Shown here piece by piece: positions 27,232 through 36,603 of a stretch of 64,000 bases of DNA. Positions within the stretch are counted from its first letter, which is position 1. Every line of letters begins with the position of its first letter. This DNA is from Yersinia alsatica (GTDB taxonomy: Bacteria > Pseudomonadota > Gammaproteobacteria > Enterobacterales > Enterobacteriaceae). Location: assembly GCF_902170305.1 (NCBI RefSeq), contig NZ_CABHWW010000007.1, positions 124,001 to 188,000 on the forward strand, read 5' to 3'. A program made the translations under genes and the position numbers. Under the pieces are notes generated by a model. That model did not search any database, was not told the DNA's origin, and saw only the letters and a list, made by a program, of their open reading frames with translations.

Positions 27232-27576
27232 ATGATCGCAGTCATCTTTGAAGTAGAACCCGCAGAGGGTGAATACAATGCATATTTAGACTACGCCGCA
27301 GCATTAAAACCCTTGTTAGAACAAATGGATGGCTTTATTTCGGTGGAGCGTTTTCAAAGTTTGAGCCACCCACAAAAATTACTGTCGCTGTCATTCTGGC
27401 GTGATGAAGATGCGGTTAAGCAATGGCGAAATATTGAACAGCATCGAATGGCTCAAGAGGCTGGGCGTGATGGCGTCTTCGCCGGTTATCGTCTGCGGGT
27501 TGCGACGGTAGTGCGGGACTATGGTTTAACGGAACGAGAGCAGGCGCCCGTTGATAGCCAGGCTCATCACAAATAA
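27232..27576 (+). CDS. ABM (antibiotic biosynthesis monooxygenase)-superfamily protein
   Basis: 114 residues with the dimeric ferredoxin-like ABM fold: MIAVIFEVEPAEGEYNAYLDY, MDGFISVERFQSL, LSLSFWRDEDAVKQWRNIEQHRMAQEAGRDGVFAGYRLRVA. The W.dEdAv..WR...H pattern is the hallmark. Such small enzymes or binding proteins oxidise or sense aromatic or reactive compounds; the role here is unknown. Monocistronic, preceded by CAGGAGTAACCCT. Confidence 0.82.
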   Translation: MIAVIFEVEPAEGEYNAYLDYAAALKPLLEQMDGFISVERFQSLSHPQKLLSLSFWRDEDAVKQWRNIEQHRMAQEAGRDGVFAGYRLRVATVVRDYGLTEREQAPVDSQAHHK

Positions 27577-27924
27577 ATAGGTTGGCAGGGGTTACTAGGG
27601 CAAACCGCAACTCTAATCGACCCTTTCTGCTATCTCTTTGCTACTGACCTTCTTAAGTTAAGTGGCAAATATCCCTCAATTGTCACGCGAGGCATCCCGC
27701 ATTTTTGGTGATGTAATGTAAAATTCGTGTGAAATATATGTGACTTCGTGCGCAAAAACAAACCAATTTTATGCTGCTTTGGTTGCTGAAATCATGTCAA
27801 AAATCCTCCCGCTTGGCCTTAATATAGAATGGGGTTTTATATAACTAACTAATTTTAAAGAAAATTACTGTCTCTGTTTTTTTGAGGCATTGCGAGCGTT
27901 CATCATTTTTTTGCTGCTTGATTG

Positions 27925-27942
27925 TACTTGTCTATACGAGTA
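27925..27942. promoter_or_regulatory. HutC-type operator upstream of hutU
   Basis: TACTTGTCTATACGAGTA is a near-perfect palindrome whose core TTGTCTATAC resembles the operators bound by HutC repressors (relieved by urocanate). It lies ~68-85 bp before the hutU start. The remainder of 27577-28009 has no gene. Confidence 0.65.
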
Positions 27943-28009
27943 TATGTTAATAAATACTCAAGCTAAGTAATGTCGTCGATACCTGAAAAACTGGTTGAAG
28001 GAAATTGCC

Positions 28010-29698
28010 GTGACTGCCCAAAACAGATTCCGTGATAATGAGATTCGAGCCTCGCGTGGCACAAAACTTACTGCCAAAAGTTGGCTGACTGAAGCTCCGC
28101 TACGTATGTTGATGAATAATCTTGATCCTGAAGTCGCTGAGAATCCCAAAGAATTAGTGGTTTACGGCGGTATTGGCCGTGCCGCCCGCAACTGGGAATG
28201 TTATGACAAGATTGTGGAAAGTCTGACGCATCTGAATGATGACGAGACTTTGCTGATCCAGTCAGGCAAGCCGGTGGGAGTATTTAAAACTCACAGTAAT
28301 GCACCTAGAGTATTGATTGCTAACTCGAATCTGGTGCCTCATTGGGCTAATTGGGAACATTTTAACGAATTAGATGCTAAAGGGCTGGCTATGTATGGCC
28401 AGATGACGGCGGGCAGTTGGATCTATATCGGCAGCCAAGGCATTGTGCAGGGCACCTATGAAACTTTCGTGGAAGCCGGTCGACAGCACTTTGGCGGTAG
28501 TCTAAAAGGGCGCTGGGTATTGACGGCAGGATTGGGTGGCATGGGGGGAGCACAGCCGCTGGCAGCAACCTTGGCTGGCGCTTGTTCTCTCAATATTGAG
28601 TGCCAGCAGAGTCGCATCGATTTTCGCCTGAAAACTCGTTATGTTGATGAACAAGCCATTGATCTGGATGACGCATTAGCTCGAATCAAAAAATACACCG
28701 CGGCGGGTGATGCTGTTTCTATCGCCTTGTGTGGCAATGCGGCCGAGATTTTACCTGAACTGGTACGCCGCGGGGTTCGCCCGGACATGGTGACCGACCA
28801 AACCAGTGCTCATGATCCACTAAATGGTTATTTACCAAAAGGCTGGAGCTGGGAAGAGTATCGTCAACGTGCTGAAAGTGAGCCAGCGCTAGTGGTTAAC
28901 GCAGCGAAAACCTCTATGGCTGAACATGTTGAAGCGATGCTGGCCTTTCACAATATGGGCATCCCGACCTTTGATTACGGCAATAATATCCGCCAAATGG
29001 CACAAGATATGGGCGTGACCCATGCTTTTGATTTCCCTGGTTTTGTTCCTGCTTACATTCGCCCACTCTTCTGCCGTGGCATTGGTCCATTCCGCTGGGT
29101 CGCACTCTCTGGTAGCCCGGATGACATTTATAAAACGGATGCTAAGGTTAAAGAACTTATCCCTGATGATGAGCACTTGCATCACTGGTTAGATATGGCG
29201 CGTGAGCGTATTAGCTTCCAAGGGCTACCGGCTCGTATTTGCTGGGTCGGTTTAGGTCAGCGCGCTAAATTAGGCTTGGCCTTCAATGAGATGGTACGTA
29301 CCGGTGAATTATCGGCTCCGATTGTGATTGGTCGTGATCATCTGGACTCTGGCTCAGTGGCCAGCCCTAACCGTGAAACCGAAGCGATGCAGGATGGCTC
29401 TGATGCCGTCTCTGACTGGCCGCTGCTTAACGCATTACTAAATACTGCCAGTGGTGCAACTTGGGTGTCACTGCATCATGGTGGCGGTGTGGGGATGGGC
29501 TTCTCACAACATTCAGGCATGGTGGTGGTATGTGATGGCAGTGACGAGGCCGCAGAACGTATCGCCCGAGTATTACATAACGATCCGGCGACTGGCGTGA
29601 TGCGCCATGCTGACGCGGGTTATGACATCGCTATTCATTGCGCACAAGAGCAGGGGTTGAACCTGCCAATGGTTGCCGCGACTCAAGGTAAAAAATAA
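28010..29698 (+). CDS. hutU: Urocanate hydratase
   Basis: 562 residues from a GTG at 28010, chosen because AAGGAA sits five bases upstream and the product then begins (M)[13 protein letters not shown] like other HutU proteins; the frame itself extends to a TTG at 27995. NAD-dependent enzyme of histidine breakdown, converting urocanate to imidazolone propionate. Conserved [53 protein letters not shown] (NAD loop), [12 protein letters not shown] with the histidine/aspartate pair, and [15 protein letters not shown]. The stop overlaps the hutH ATG by one base. Confidence 0.97.
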   Translation: MTAQNRFRDNEIRASRGTKLTAKSWLTEAPLRMLMNNLDPEVAENPKELVVYGGIGRAARNWECYDKIVESLTHLNDDETLLIQSGKPVGVFKTHSNAPRVLIANSNLVPHWANWEHFNELDAKGLAMYGQMTAGSWIYIGSQGIVQGTYETFVEAGRQHFGGSLKGRWVLTAGLGGMGGAQPLAATLAGACSLNIECQQSRIDFRLKTRYVDEQAIDLDDALARIKKYTAAGDAVSIALCGNAAEILPELVRRGVRPDMVTDQTSAHDPLNGYLPKGWSWEEYRQRAESEPALVVNAAKTSMAEHVEAMLAFHNMGIPTFDYGNNIRQMAQDMGVTHAFDFPGFVPAYIRPLFCRGIGPFRWVALSGSPDDIYKTDAKVKELIPDDEHLHHWLDMARERISFQGLPARICWVGLGQRAKLGLAFNEMVRTGELSAPIVIGRDHLDSGSVASPNRETEAMQDGSDAVSDWPLLNALLNTASGATWVSLHHGGGVGMGFSQHSGMVVVCDGSDEAAERIARVLHNDPATGVMRHADAGYDIAIHCAQEQGLNLPMVAATQGKK

Positions 29699-31242
29699 TG
29701 AAAACAACCCTCGAAACCATGACCCTGCGCCCCGGCCAGATGACTCTGGCTGACTTGCGGCATATTTATCAACATCCAGTTCATATCACTCTGGATGAAA
29801 ATGCTTATGCGGCTATTCAACAAAGTGTGGATTGTGTGCAGGCCATATTGGCAGAGAAGCGCACAGCTTATGGTATCAATACCGGCTTTGGCCTACTGGC
29901 ATCGACCCGTATTGCGACCGAAGATTTAGAAAACCTGCAACGCTCAATTGTTCTGTCCCATGCGGCAGGTGTTGGCGAACCAAATGATGATGCTATTGTG
30001 CGCTTGATTATGGTGTTAAAAATCAATAGCCTGGCTCGTGGTTTCTCCGGCATTCGTCTAGAGGTTATTCAAGCATTAATCACCTTGGTTAATGCACAAG
30101 TTTACCCGCATATCCCACTAAAAGGCTCAGTGGGGGCTTCTGGTGATCTGGCTCCGCTGGCTCACATGAGCTTGTTATTGCTCGGTGAAGGTAAAGCTCG
30201 TTATCAAGGGGAGTGGCTGGATGCCCGCGCCGCATTGGCTAAAGCGGGCTTGCAACCTCTGACTCTCGCGGCAAAAGAGGGGCTGGCACTGCTTAATGGC
30301 ACACAGGTTTCTACCGCTTATGCACTGCGCGGCTTATTTGAAGCAGAAGATCTGTATGCTGCGGCCTCGGTCTTTGGCAGCTTGACGGTGGAAGCGGCAT
30401 TAGGCTCTCGCAGCCCATTTGATGCGCGTATTCATGCAGTGAGAGGCCAGCGTGGGCAAATTGATGCCGCGAGCACTTATCGTCATTTACTTGGCGAGCG
30501 GAGCGAAGTCTCTGAATCTCATCGAAATTGTGACAAAGTGCAAGATCCATATTCTCTGCGTTGCCAACCACAGGTCATGGGTGCCTGCCTGACCCAAATG
30601 CGTCAGGCAGCAGAAGTGCTGGCAATTGAGTCAAACGCAGTGTCAGATAACCCATTGGTGTTTGCGGAGCAAGGCGACGTGTTATCTGGTGGTAACTTCC
30701 ATGCAGAGCCGGTGGCTATGGCGGCGGACAATCTGGCACTGGCATTGGCGGAAATTGGCTCGTTATCCGAGCGGCGTATTTCGCTATTGATGGATAAACA
30801 TATGTCGCAGTTACCGCCATTCTTGGTGGAAAACGGCGGTGTAAACTCTGGCTTTATGATTGCTCAGGTCACGGCCGCGGCCCTCACTAGTGAGAACAAA
30901 GGGCTGGCGTTCCCTTCGAGTGTCGATAGCATCCCAACCTCAGCCAATCAGGAAGATCATGTTTCTATGGCTCCACGAGCAGGTAAACGCTTATGGGAGA
31001 TGGCTGAGAACGTGCGCGGTATTTTGGCTGTCGAGTGGCTGGCGGCGTGTCAGGGGCTGGATTTGCGTAAAGGCTTGAAAACATCAGATGCGCTGGAACC
31101 CGCGCGCCACTTGTTACGTAAGCATGTTGCCTACTACGAAAAAGATCGTTTCTTTGCCCCCGATATTGAAGCTGCAAGTCAACTTATTGCTCAGCATCAT
31201 ATGAATGAATTGATGCCTCCGCATCTACTACCAAGTCTTTAA
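29698..31242 (+). CDS. hutH: Histidine ammonia-lyase
   Basis: 514 residues. The MIO prosthetic group forms from Ala147-Ser148-Gly149 in [23 protein letters not shown]. Other family motifs: [11 protein letters not shown] near residue 59, [23 protein letters not shown] and [17 protein letters not shown]. Deaminates L-histidine to urocanate. One-base overlap with hutU; the order hutU-hutH is the usual one. hutI, hutG and hutC are not in the window. Confidence 0.97.
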   Translation: MKTTLETMTLRPGQMTLADLRHIYQHPVHITLDENAYAAIQQSVDCVQAILAEKRTAYGINTGFGLLASTRIATEDLENLQRSIVLSHAAGVGEPNDDAIVRLIMVLKINSLARGFSGIRLEVIQALITLVNAQVYPHIPLKGSVGASGDLAPLAHMSLLLLGEGKARYQGEWLDARAALAKAGLQPLTLAAKEGLALLNGTQVSTAYALRGLFEAEDLYAAASVFGSLTVEAALGSRSPFDARIHAVRGQRGQIDAASTYRHLLGERSEVSESHRNCDKVQDPYSLRCQPQVMGACLTQMRQAAEVLAIESNAVSDNPLVFAEQGDVLSGGNFHAEPVAMAADNLALALAEIGSLSERRISLLMDKHMSQLPPFLVENGGVNSGFMIAQVTAAALTSENKGLAFPSSVDSIPTSANQEDHVSMAPRAGKRLWEMAENVRGILAVEWLAACQGLDLRKGLKTSDALEPARHLLRKHVAYYEKDRFFAPDIEAASQLIAQHHMNELMPPHLLPSL

Positions 31243-31282
31243 TAACTAATCGAATAATAAGCAGTCATTATATTGACCTATA

Positions 31283-31307
31283 GGTGATCCCGGTAACCGG
31301 GATCACC
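31283..31307 (+). promoter_or_regulatory. Hairpin between hutH and the permease gene
   Basis: Perfect 11-bp inverted repeat GGTGATCCCGG, TAA loop, CCGGGATCACC, 41 bp after hutH. It lacks a T-tract, so it is more likely a message-stabilising or attenuating hairpin than a full terminator. Confidence 0.55.
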
Positions 31308-31355
31308 CTCTCTGAACCCCTGCCTGAAAGGGCACAAATCTTGCGAGAATGTACC

Positions 31356-32753
31356 ATGAAGAATGATTCATCCACGCTGAAACGCGGCCTTAGTGCCCGG
31401 CATATCCGGTTCATGGCGTTAGGTTCCGCTATTGGTACCGGCTTATTTTATGGTTCTGCCGAGGCAATTCGTCTGGCAGGGCCGGCAGTATTACTGGCTT
31501 ACCTGATTGGTGGCGCTGCAGTGTTTATGGTGATGCGAGCACTGGGCGAAATGGCCGTACATGATCCGGTTGCAGGCTCTTTCGGTCACTATGCCAGCCG
31601 CTATCTGGGGCCACTGGCCGGTTTTCTGACCGGTTGGACGTATACCTTTGAGATGATTATTGTGGCGCTGGCCGATGTCACGGCGTTTGGGATTTATATG
31701 GGCCTGTGGTTCCCTGATGCCCCGCAATGGGTTTGGGTTTTGAGCATTATTTTCTTTATTGGTGCGCTAAACCTCTGTTCAGTCAAAGTTTTTGGTGAGA
31801 TGGAGTTTTGGTTATCTCTGCTAAAAGTGACCGCGATTATCGCCATGATTGCAGCAGGGCTGGGGATTATGATGTTTGGCTTTGGTGCGGGTCATGAGAG
31901 TACCGGGGTCAGCAATTTATGGTCTCATCAAGGGTTTATGCCCAATGGAATTTCGGGCGTGATTGCTTCATTTGCCGTAGTGATGTTTGCTTTTGGCGGT
32001 ATTGAAATTATTGGGGTAACCGCCAGTGAGGCGAAGAATCCAGAGAAAGTATTGCCCCGCGCTATCAATACTGTTCCGGTACGCATTCTGTTGTTCTATG
32101 TTTTGACTCTATTTGTTCTGATGGCCATCTATCCATGGAATAGTATTGGGCAAAATGGCAGTCCTTTTGTGGAAATTTTCAGTAGCTTGGGTATTAGCTC
32201 CGCAGCCAATATTCTGAATCTAGTGGTGATCACTGCGGCTATTTCAGCGATCAACAGCGACATCTATGGTGCGGGCCGTATGATGTATGGCATGGCACAG
32301 GAAGGATTAGCACCTAAGTGCTTTAGCCGCCTGACGCGCAATGGTGTGCCATGGATGACTATTTTGGTGATGGCAATTGCGCTGTTATGTGGCGTGGTGT
32401 TGAACTATCTGATTCCGAAAAATGTATTCCTGATTATTGCTTCAATTGCGACTTTTGCGACGGTCTGGGTGTGGTTAATGATTCTGATATCACAGGTGGC
32501 GATGCGCCGCTCGATGAGCAAAGAAAATGTTGCCCGTCTGGCCTTCCCTGTTCCCTTCTGGCCAGCAGCACCGATTCTGACCATTATCTTTATGGTATTT
32601 ATTATTGCGGTTCTGGGGTATTTCCCTGACACCCGAATTGCCATGTATGTCGGCCTGGCTTGGGTGGCATTAATGACACTTGCCTGGTGGATTTGGTTGC
32701 GCAAAGCGCCACCACGTATCATTCAAGAACCGGTAGAAAGTCGCGAAGCGTAG
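31356..32753 (+). CDS. ProY/HutT-type amino acid permease (probably histidine)
   Basis: 465 residues from the ATG at 31356 ([38 protein letters not shown]), the start expected for the AAT/ProY group; a 24-residue longer frame crosses the hairpin. Twelve predicted helices. The [13 protein letters not shown] substrate loop and [25 protein letters not shown] are diagnostic of the amino acid-polyamine-organocation AAT subfamily. Closest remembered relative is E. coli ProY. The position after hutUH suggests histidine uptake; that is inference from context. Confidence 0.85.
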   Translation: MKNDSSTLKRGLSARHIRFMALGSAIGTGLFYGSAEAIRLAGPAVLLAYLIGGAAVFMVMRALGEMAVHDPVAGSFGHYASRYLGPLAGFLTGWTYTFEMIIVALADVTAFGIYMGLWFPDAPQWVWVLSIIFFIGALNLCSVKVFGEMEFWLSLLKVTAIIAMIAAGLGIMMFGFGAGHESTGVSNLWSHQGFMPNGISGVIASFAVVMFAFGGIEIIGVTASEAKNPEKVLPRAINTVPVRILLFYVLTLFVLMAIYPWNSIGQNGSPFVEIFSSLGISSAANILNLVVITAAISAINSDIYGAGRMMYGMAQEGLAPKCFSRLTRNGVPWMTILVMAIALLCGVVLNYLIPKNVFLIIASIATFATVWVWLMILISQVAMRRSMSKENVARLAFPVPFWPAAPILTIIFMVFIIAVLGYFPDTRIAMYVGLAWVALMTLAWWIWLRKAPPRIIQEPVESREA

Positions 32754-32769
32754 CCGCGATAACACTGTT

Positions 32770-32800
32770 TCGGGCCACAATCATAGGGTGAGTGGCCCGA
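32770..32800. terminator. Terminator between the permease and the DUF1003 gene
   Basis: TCGGGCCAC and GTGGCCCGA form a 9-bp stem with a 13-nt loop between convergent genes; TCTATTTTC follows on the plus strand. Confidence 0.6.
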
Positions 32801-32807
32801 TCTATTT

Positions 32808-33365
32808 TCAGACATGCGGCGGAGTGGGGGGATTGAGCACCAATTTCTGATGTAACTCCAGTGCCATGCTCTCAAGGCGAGTTGTTAATTGGTTAGTCAG
32901 GGCCGTTAATTCGGTATTCTGCCGCAGTAATTCCAACATTACCTCCGTATTTTGTGCCGCTATTTTTTGGCGTTCTTCATTGGCGATGGCCAGCGCTTCA
33001 CGGTGTTGTGCATCGGCGTCGGCGTTGGCTTTATCACGCTCGGCTTGACGAGTCTGTGCCAGTAAAATGAGTGGGGCAGCATAGGCCGCCTGCAAGCTGA
33101 AAGCTAAATTCAGCAAAATAAAGGGATAAACGTCAAACTTGACGACGCCAATTACATTCAGGCCAATCCATACCACCACAATTAATGTCTGTGCGCCGAG
33201 AAAAACCGGTGTGCCAAAAAAGCGTGCGAAAGCTTCAGCTTTTAGGGCAAACCAGCCATTACCGAAAGGGTTAGATAAATGCTCATGTGGGCGATGGAAA
33301 CGAAAGTAATCTACTTTCCGCTGGCGGATTGGCTGCTGTTCGGTCACCGATTCAGTCGTTTTCAT
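32808..33365 (-). CDS. DUF1003 inner-membrane protein
   Basis: 185 residues from the ATG at 33365 (MKTTESVTEQQPIRQRKVD); a 6-residue longer frame exists. The core RFFGTPVFLGAQTLIVVVWIGLNVIGVVKFDVYPFILLNLAFSLQAAYAAPLILLAQTRQAERDK is the DUF1003 signature with two membrane helices. A long, charged, probably coiled-coil C-terminus follows (~residues 115-175). Function unknown. Convergent with the permease and divergent from the hydrolase. Confidence 0.85.
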   Translation of the reverse strand: MKTTESVTEQQPIRQRKVDYFRFHRPHEHLSNPFGNGWFALKAEAFARFFGTPVFLGAQTLIVVVWIGLNVIGVVKFDVYPFILLNLAFSLQAAYAAPLILLAQTRQAERDKANADADAQHREALAIANEERQKIAAQNTEVMLELLRQNTELTALTNQLTTRLESMALELHQKLVLNPPTPPHV

Positions 33366-33634
33366 AGTTGGCAATCCTGGCAAGTGAGCGGTTTTGATAT
33401 GAAATTACCGCAATAAAGCTAAACAAGGTTATTTAATACTATAGTGAAATGAGATGAATAACGGGAAATTAAGCTGTTTAAGACGGTTTCTTTGACAGTA
33501 ATAACTACATACTAATTTTATTAATAGCGCACTATATACCAAGATAATGTTTTGCGTTTAAAGTAGCGGCGTAGATAGAGGGTGATAAACTGACCTCAAT
33601 TGTGAAAAATTATATAGATACGGAGTAACGGCCC

Positions 33635-35098
33635 ATGCCTGCCATAGCCATTAAGCGGTGGATTAAACGGATTGTTCTGGTTTTGGTGGTAATGTCCGTT
33701 ACCATACTGGCAATACGAATTTACGATACACAACGAGGCCCGAAGCTTGAGCTTTGGCATACGTTTGTTCCTCACGATATGCGCGCCGCTGAAATTGATA
33801 AAGCCAATTGGGCGGATTACATCAAAGCCGAAAATAATCTTTTTGATGAAGTTCGGATTAATGTTACCGAGAAATTGGAACCAAGAACCCAGGTTCCATT
33901 AAATCGTTATTATTCTGGTAGCGCGATTTATCCACCTCATTTTAAAAATGATTGGAACCGTTCTTATATTCTGCAACCCGAAGGTAAACCTAAAGGTGCG
34001 GTCGTATTACTGCATGGCTTAACTGATACCCCTTACAGCTTGCGCCATATTGCAGAGAACTATCGTCAACGTGGCTATGTTGCCGTGGGTATTCGTTTGC
34101 CTGCTCATGGCACTGTGCCAGCGGGCCTGACCGATGTTGAGTGGCAAGATTGGCTCGCGGCAACACGGCTGGCAGTTCGTGAAGCTAAAGCATTGAGTGG
34201 CCCAGATTTACCACTGCATGTTGTTGGTTTTTCTAATGGCGGCGCGTTGGCAATGAAATACACGTTGGACTCAATGGATGATCCAACACTGGCAAAACCC
34301 GCGCGGGTCATATTGATATCTCCAATGATTGGCGTAACAAGCTTTGCGCGTTTTGCAGGTATTGCCGGTTGGCCAGCTATTTTCCCTGCCTTTGCCAAAG
34401 CGGCTTGGCTGGGGATAGTGCCAGAGTTTAATCCTTTCAAATACAACTCATTCCCGGTTAATGCTGCTCGTCAGTCGTATTTACTGACCTCTGTGTTGCA
34501 ACAGCAAATTGCGCGCGATGCCAGAAACAATAAGATGGAAGAGTTACCGCCAATCCTGACCTTCCAGTCATTAATGGACTCGACGGTTAGTACTCGAGCA
34601 GTAGTGACCGCGCTTTATAACCACTTGCCGAAAAATGGCAGCGAAGTGGTGCTGTTCGACTTGAACCGTGCGGCTAGCTTCGGCCCGTTATTGAGAACTT
34701 CTTCTTATACTGCTTTGGCGCGCTTGTTACCGCCACCACCACGTAATTACAGTGCCACGGTGATCACCAACGTTTCGCCGCAAAGTAATGAAACTGTAGC
34801 GCTGACTACTCTGGCGGGTCAGACTAACGAGACGTCCGTGCCGACTGGGCTGATTTATCCACCAGATATCTTCTCGTTATCTCATGTGGCATTGCCATTC
34901 CCAATGAGTGATTCGTTATATGGTCGTTATCCCGATCCACGTGACCAATACGGTATCAGCTTGGGGACGTTTGCTGCTCGTGGTGAGCGTGCAGTTCTGG
35001 TGGTTGGATTAGATTCACTGATGCGAATTTCATCAAACCCATTCTATCCGTATATGTTGCAGCGCATAGACGACAAGATAGATACACCGGCTAAATAA
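33635..35098 (+). CDS. Membrane-anchored alpha/beta-hydrolase
   Basis: 487 residues. An uncleaved N-terminal helix (about residues 10-30, IKRIVLVLVVMSVTILAIRIY) anchors a large domain outside the cytoplasm. Hydrolase motifs: VVLLHGLTDTPYS (oxyanion region, ~residue 125), PAHGTVPAGL and the nucleophile elbow VVGFSNGGALA (Ser ~203); a late SLSHVALPF could supply the histidine. Annotated in relatives only as hydrolase or lysophospholipase-like. Monocistronic with its own terminator. Substrate unknown. Confidence 0.8.
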   Translation: MPAIAIKRWIKRIVLVLVVMSVTILAIRIYDTQRGPKLELWHTFVPHDMRAAEIDKANWADYIKAENNLFDEVRINVTEKLEPRTQVPLNRYYSGSAIYPPHFKNDWNRSYILQPEGKPKGAVVLLHGLTDTPYSLRHIAENYRQRGYVAVGIRLPAHGTVPAGLTDVEWQDWLAATRLAVREAKALSGPDLPLHVVGFSNGGALAMKYTLDSMDDPTLAKPARVILISPMIGVTSFARFAGIAGWPAIFPAFAKAAWLGIVPEFNPFKYNSFPVNAARQSYLLTSVLQQQIARDARNNKMEELPPILTFQSLMDSTVSTRAVVTALYNHLPKNGSEVVLFDLNRAASFGPLLRTSSYTALARLLPPPPRNYSATVITNVSPQSNETVALTTLAGQTNETSVPTGLIYPPDIFSLSHVALPFPMSDSLYGRYPDPRDQYGISLGTFAARGERAVLVVGLDSLMRISSNPFYPYMLQRIDDKIDTPAK

Positions 35099-35109
35099 GA
35101 TTGCTTCTG

Positions 35110-35134
35110 AAGCCCCCAAATTGGGGGCTTTTTT
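35110..35134 (+). terminator. Rho-independent terminator of the hydrolase gene
   Basis: AAGCCCCCAA and TTGGGGGCTT form a 10-bp GC-rich stem with a 1-nt apparent loop (opening to a larger one), followed by TTTTTAT, 12 bp after the stop. Confidence 0.85.
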
Positions 35135-35237
35135 ATAGCCCGCATTTCATGATTAGCCGTTCATAAAAAACACGCTTGCTATTATATCGTGCGCTATCTA
35201 TATTGAGTGTATTGATCCACCACGCAGTGAGTTTCAG

Positions 35238-35672
35238 GTGAAAAATCCGTTATTGCTGGACCAGCAGATGTGCTTTGCCCTGTATTCAGCCAATCTGGCC
35301 TTGCATAAGGTTTACCGTAAGTTGCTGAATCAGTTGGGCCTAACCTATCCGCAATATCTGGTCATGTTGGTGTTATGGGAAGGGGATGAATTAACGGTTT
35401 CTGATATTGGTCAGCGGTTGTTTCTGGATTCCGCTACATTGACGCCCTTGCTGAAACGTATGGAAAGTGCTGGTTTATTAATTCGCTCACGCGCCATGGA
35501 TGATGAACGTCAGGTCATCATTCGTCTGACTGAGCAGGGCAGAAACTTACGTGAACAGGCGCAGTCAATTCCTGCAGCAATTATGTGTGCAAGCGAGTGC
35601 GATGTTGATCAGTTAGTTGATATTAAACAGCAACTTGAATCCTTACGTGGCAAGCTGCTACAGCACGGCTAA
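35238..35672 (+). CDS. ohrR: OhrR-type MarR-family peroxide-sensing repressor
   Basis: 144 residues, starting at GTG 35238. Winged-helix MarR fold with [45 protein letters not shown]. Cys12 in [11 protein letters not shown] is the N-terminal reactive cysteine whose oxidation by organic peroxides releases OhrR from DNA. A second cysteine pair region, MCASECDVD, is near residue 115. It represses ohr, 234 bp downstream, which fits the OhrR/Ohr pairing. Confidence 0.9.
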   Translation: MKNPLLLDQQMCFALYSANLALHKVYRKLLNQLGLTYPQYLVMLVLWEGDELTVSDIGQRLFLDSATLTPLLKRMESAGLLIRSRAMDDERQVIIRLTEQGRNLREQAQSIPAAIMCASECDVDQLVDIKQQLESLRGKLLQHG

Positions 35673-35791
35673 ATATTATTGATTAGTTGAATGATGTCGC
35701 TGGGTTGGATAGAAACAACCGTTACCAACTGAGATGCATTACTTGGCCTGCAGAGGCTAAGTATGGGATATGTTCTACACTTATTAGTATG

Positions 35792-35840
35792 CAACTAATT
35801 AAGTAGTGTGCGATTTAATCGCAAGTTATTTAACTAGTTG
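35792..35840. promoter_or_regulatory. 49-bp nested dyad upstream of ohr (OhrR operator candidate)
   Basis: The perfect 15-bp palindrome TGCGATTTAATCGCA (35809-35823) is centred at 35816, and flanking arms CAACTAATTAAG and TTAACTAGTTG pair about the same centre. It sits 67-115 bp before ohr, where an OhrR operator is expected. Half-sites with TTAACTAG/CAACTA also resemble TA-rich MarR sites. Confidence 0.6.
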
Positions 35841-35906
35841 TATCATAAGCCTATACCCCGATATGCAGGGTATATTCATATTTAATGACCCTTAAAGGAA
35901 AGCACT

Positions 35907-36332
35907 ATGTCTATTGAAAAAGTCGTATACCGTGCCAAAGCTAAAGCCACTGGTGGCCGCGACGGTCGGGCAACATCCTCTGATGGCGTGCTGGATGTGA
36001 AATTGGGTGTTCCTAAAGAAATGGGGGGCGCAGGTGGTGCGGTGACTAACCCAGAACAGCTGTTTGCTGCCGGTTACTCTGCTTGCTTCCTCGGGGCACT
36101 GAAGTTTGTTGCATCAAAAGAAAAGATAAAAGTACCTGATGATGCCAGTATTGAAGGTACCGTCGGTATCGGGGCGATCCCAACAGGTTTTGGCATTGAA
36201 GTTCAGTTGGATATCAGTTTGCCGGGAATTGAACGCAGCGTAGCAGAAGATTTAGTGAAGAAAGCACATGTTGTCTGCCCATACTCTAATGCCACACGTG
36301 GCAATATCGACGTCACTCTGAATATCAAGTAA
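35907..36332 (+). CDS. ohr: Organic hydroperoxide resistance protein Ohr
   Basis: 141 residues, OsmC/Ohr family. The two reactive cysteines are in [16 protein letters not shown] (Cys ~61) and [16 protein letters not shown] (Cys ~125), and the catalytic arginine is in [14 protein letters not shown]. It reduces organic hydroperoxides with thiol electrons from the lipoyl system. A strong AAGGAAAG precedes the ATG. Controlled by the adjacent OhrR. Confidence 0.96.
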   Translation: MSIEKVVYRAKAKATGGRDGRATSSDGVLDVKLGVPKEMGGAGGAVTNPEQLFAAGYSACFLGALKFVASKEKIKVPDDASIEGTVGIGAIPTGFGIEVQLDISLPGIERSVAEDLVKKAHVVCPYSNATRGNIDVTLNIK

Positions 36333-36603
36333 CTCAATAATTCGCCTCAGAATCTCATGAGAATTATCTTGTGGGGTTCTGAGTGTTACGTGATTCTCTT
36401 ACATTTTCTTATCCCCTGTTTTCAAACAAATAGACGAATATATACTCCTCGTATTAAGCGCTGGCTCGCGGATTTGTTCACTAAGAATGATTAAGATAAT
36501 TCTTGTAATTAAAATCAATAGCACGCTTATCTTTTCTGCACTGAACCTGAGGAGGGGTTCACTGTCTGATTGATTCAAGCCACAAATAGTGTCTTTGGAG
36601 ACC

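Noticed and set aside
27720-27770. Two TGTGA motifs before hutU as a CRP site
   Set aside because: They are direct, not inverted, repeats; no TCACA half-site is at the required spacing.
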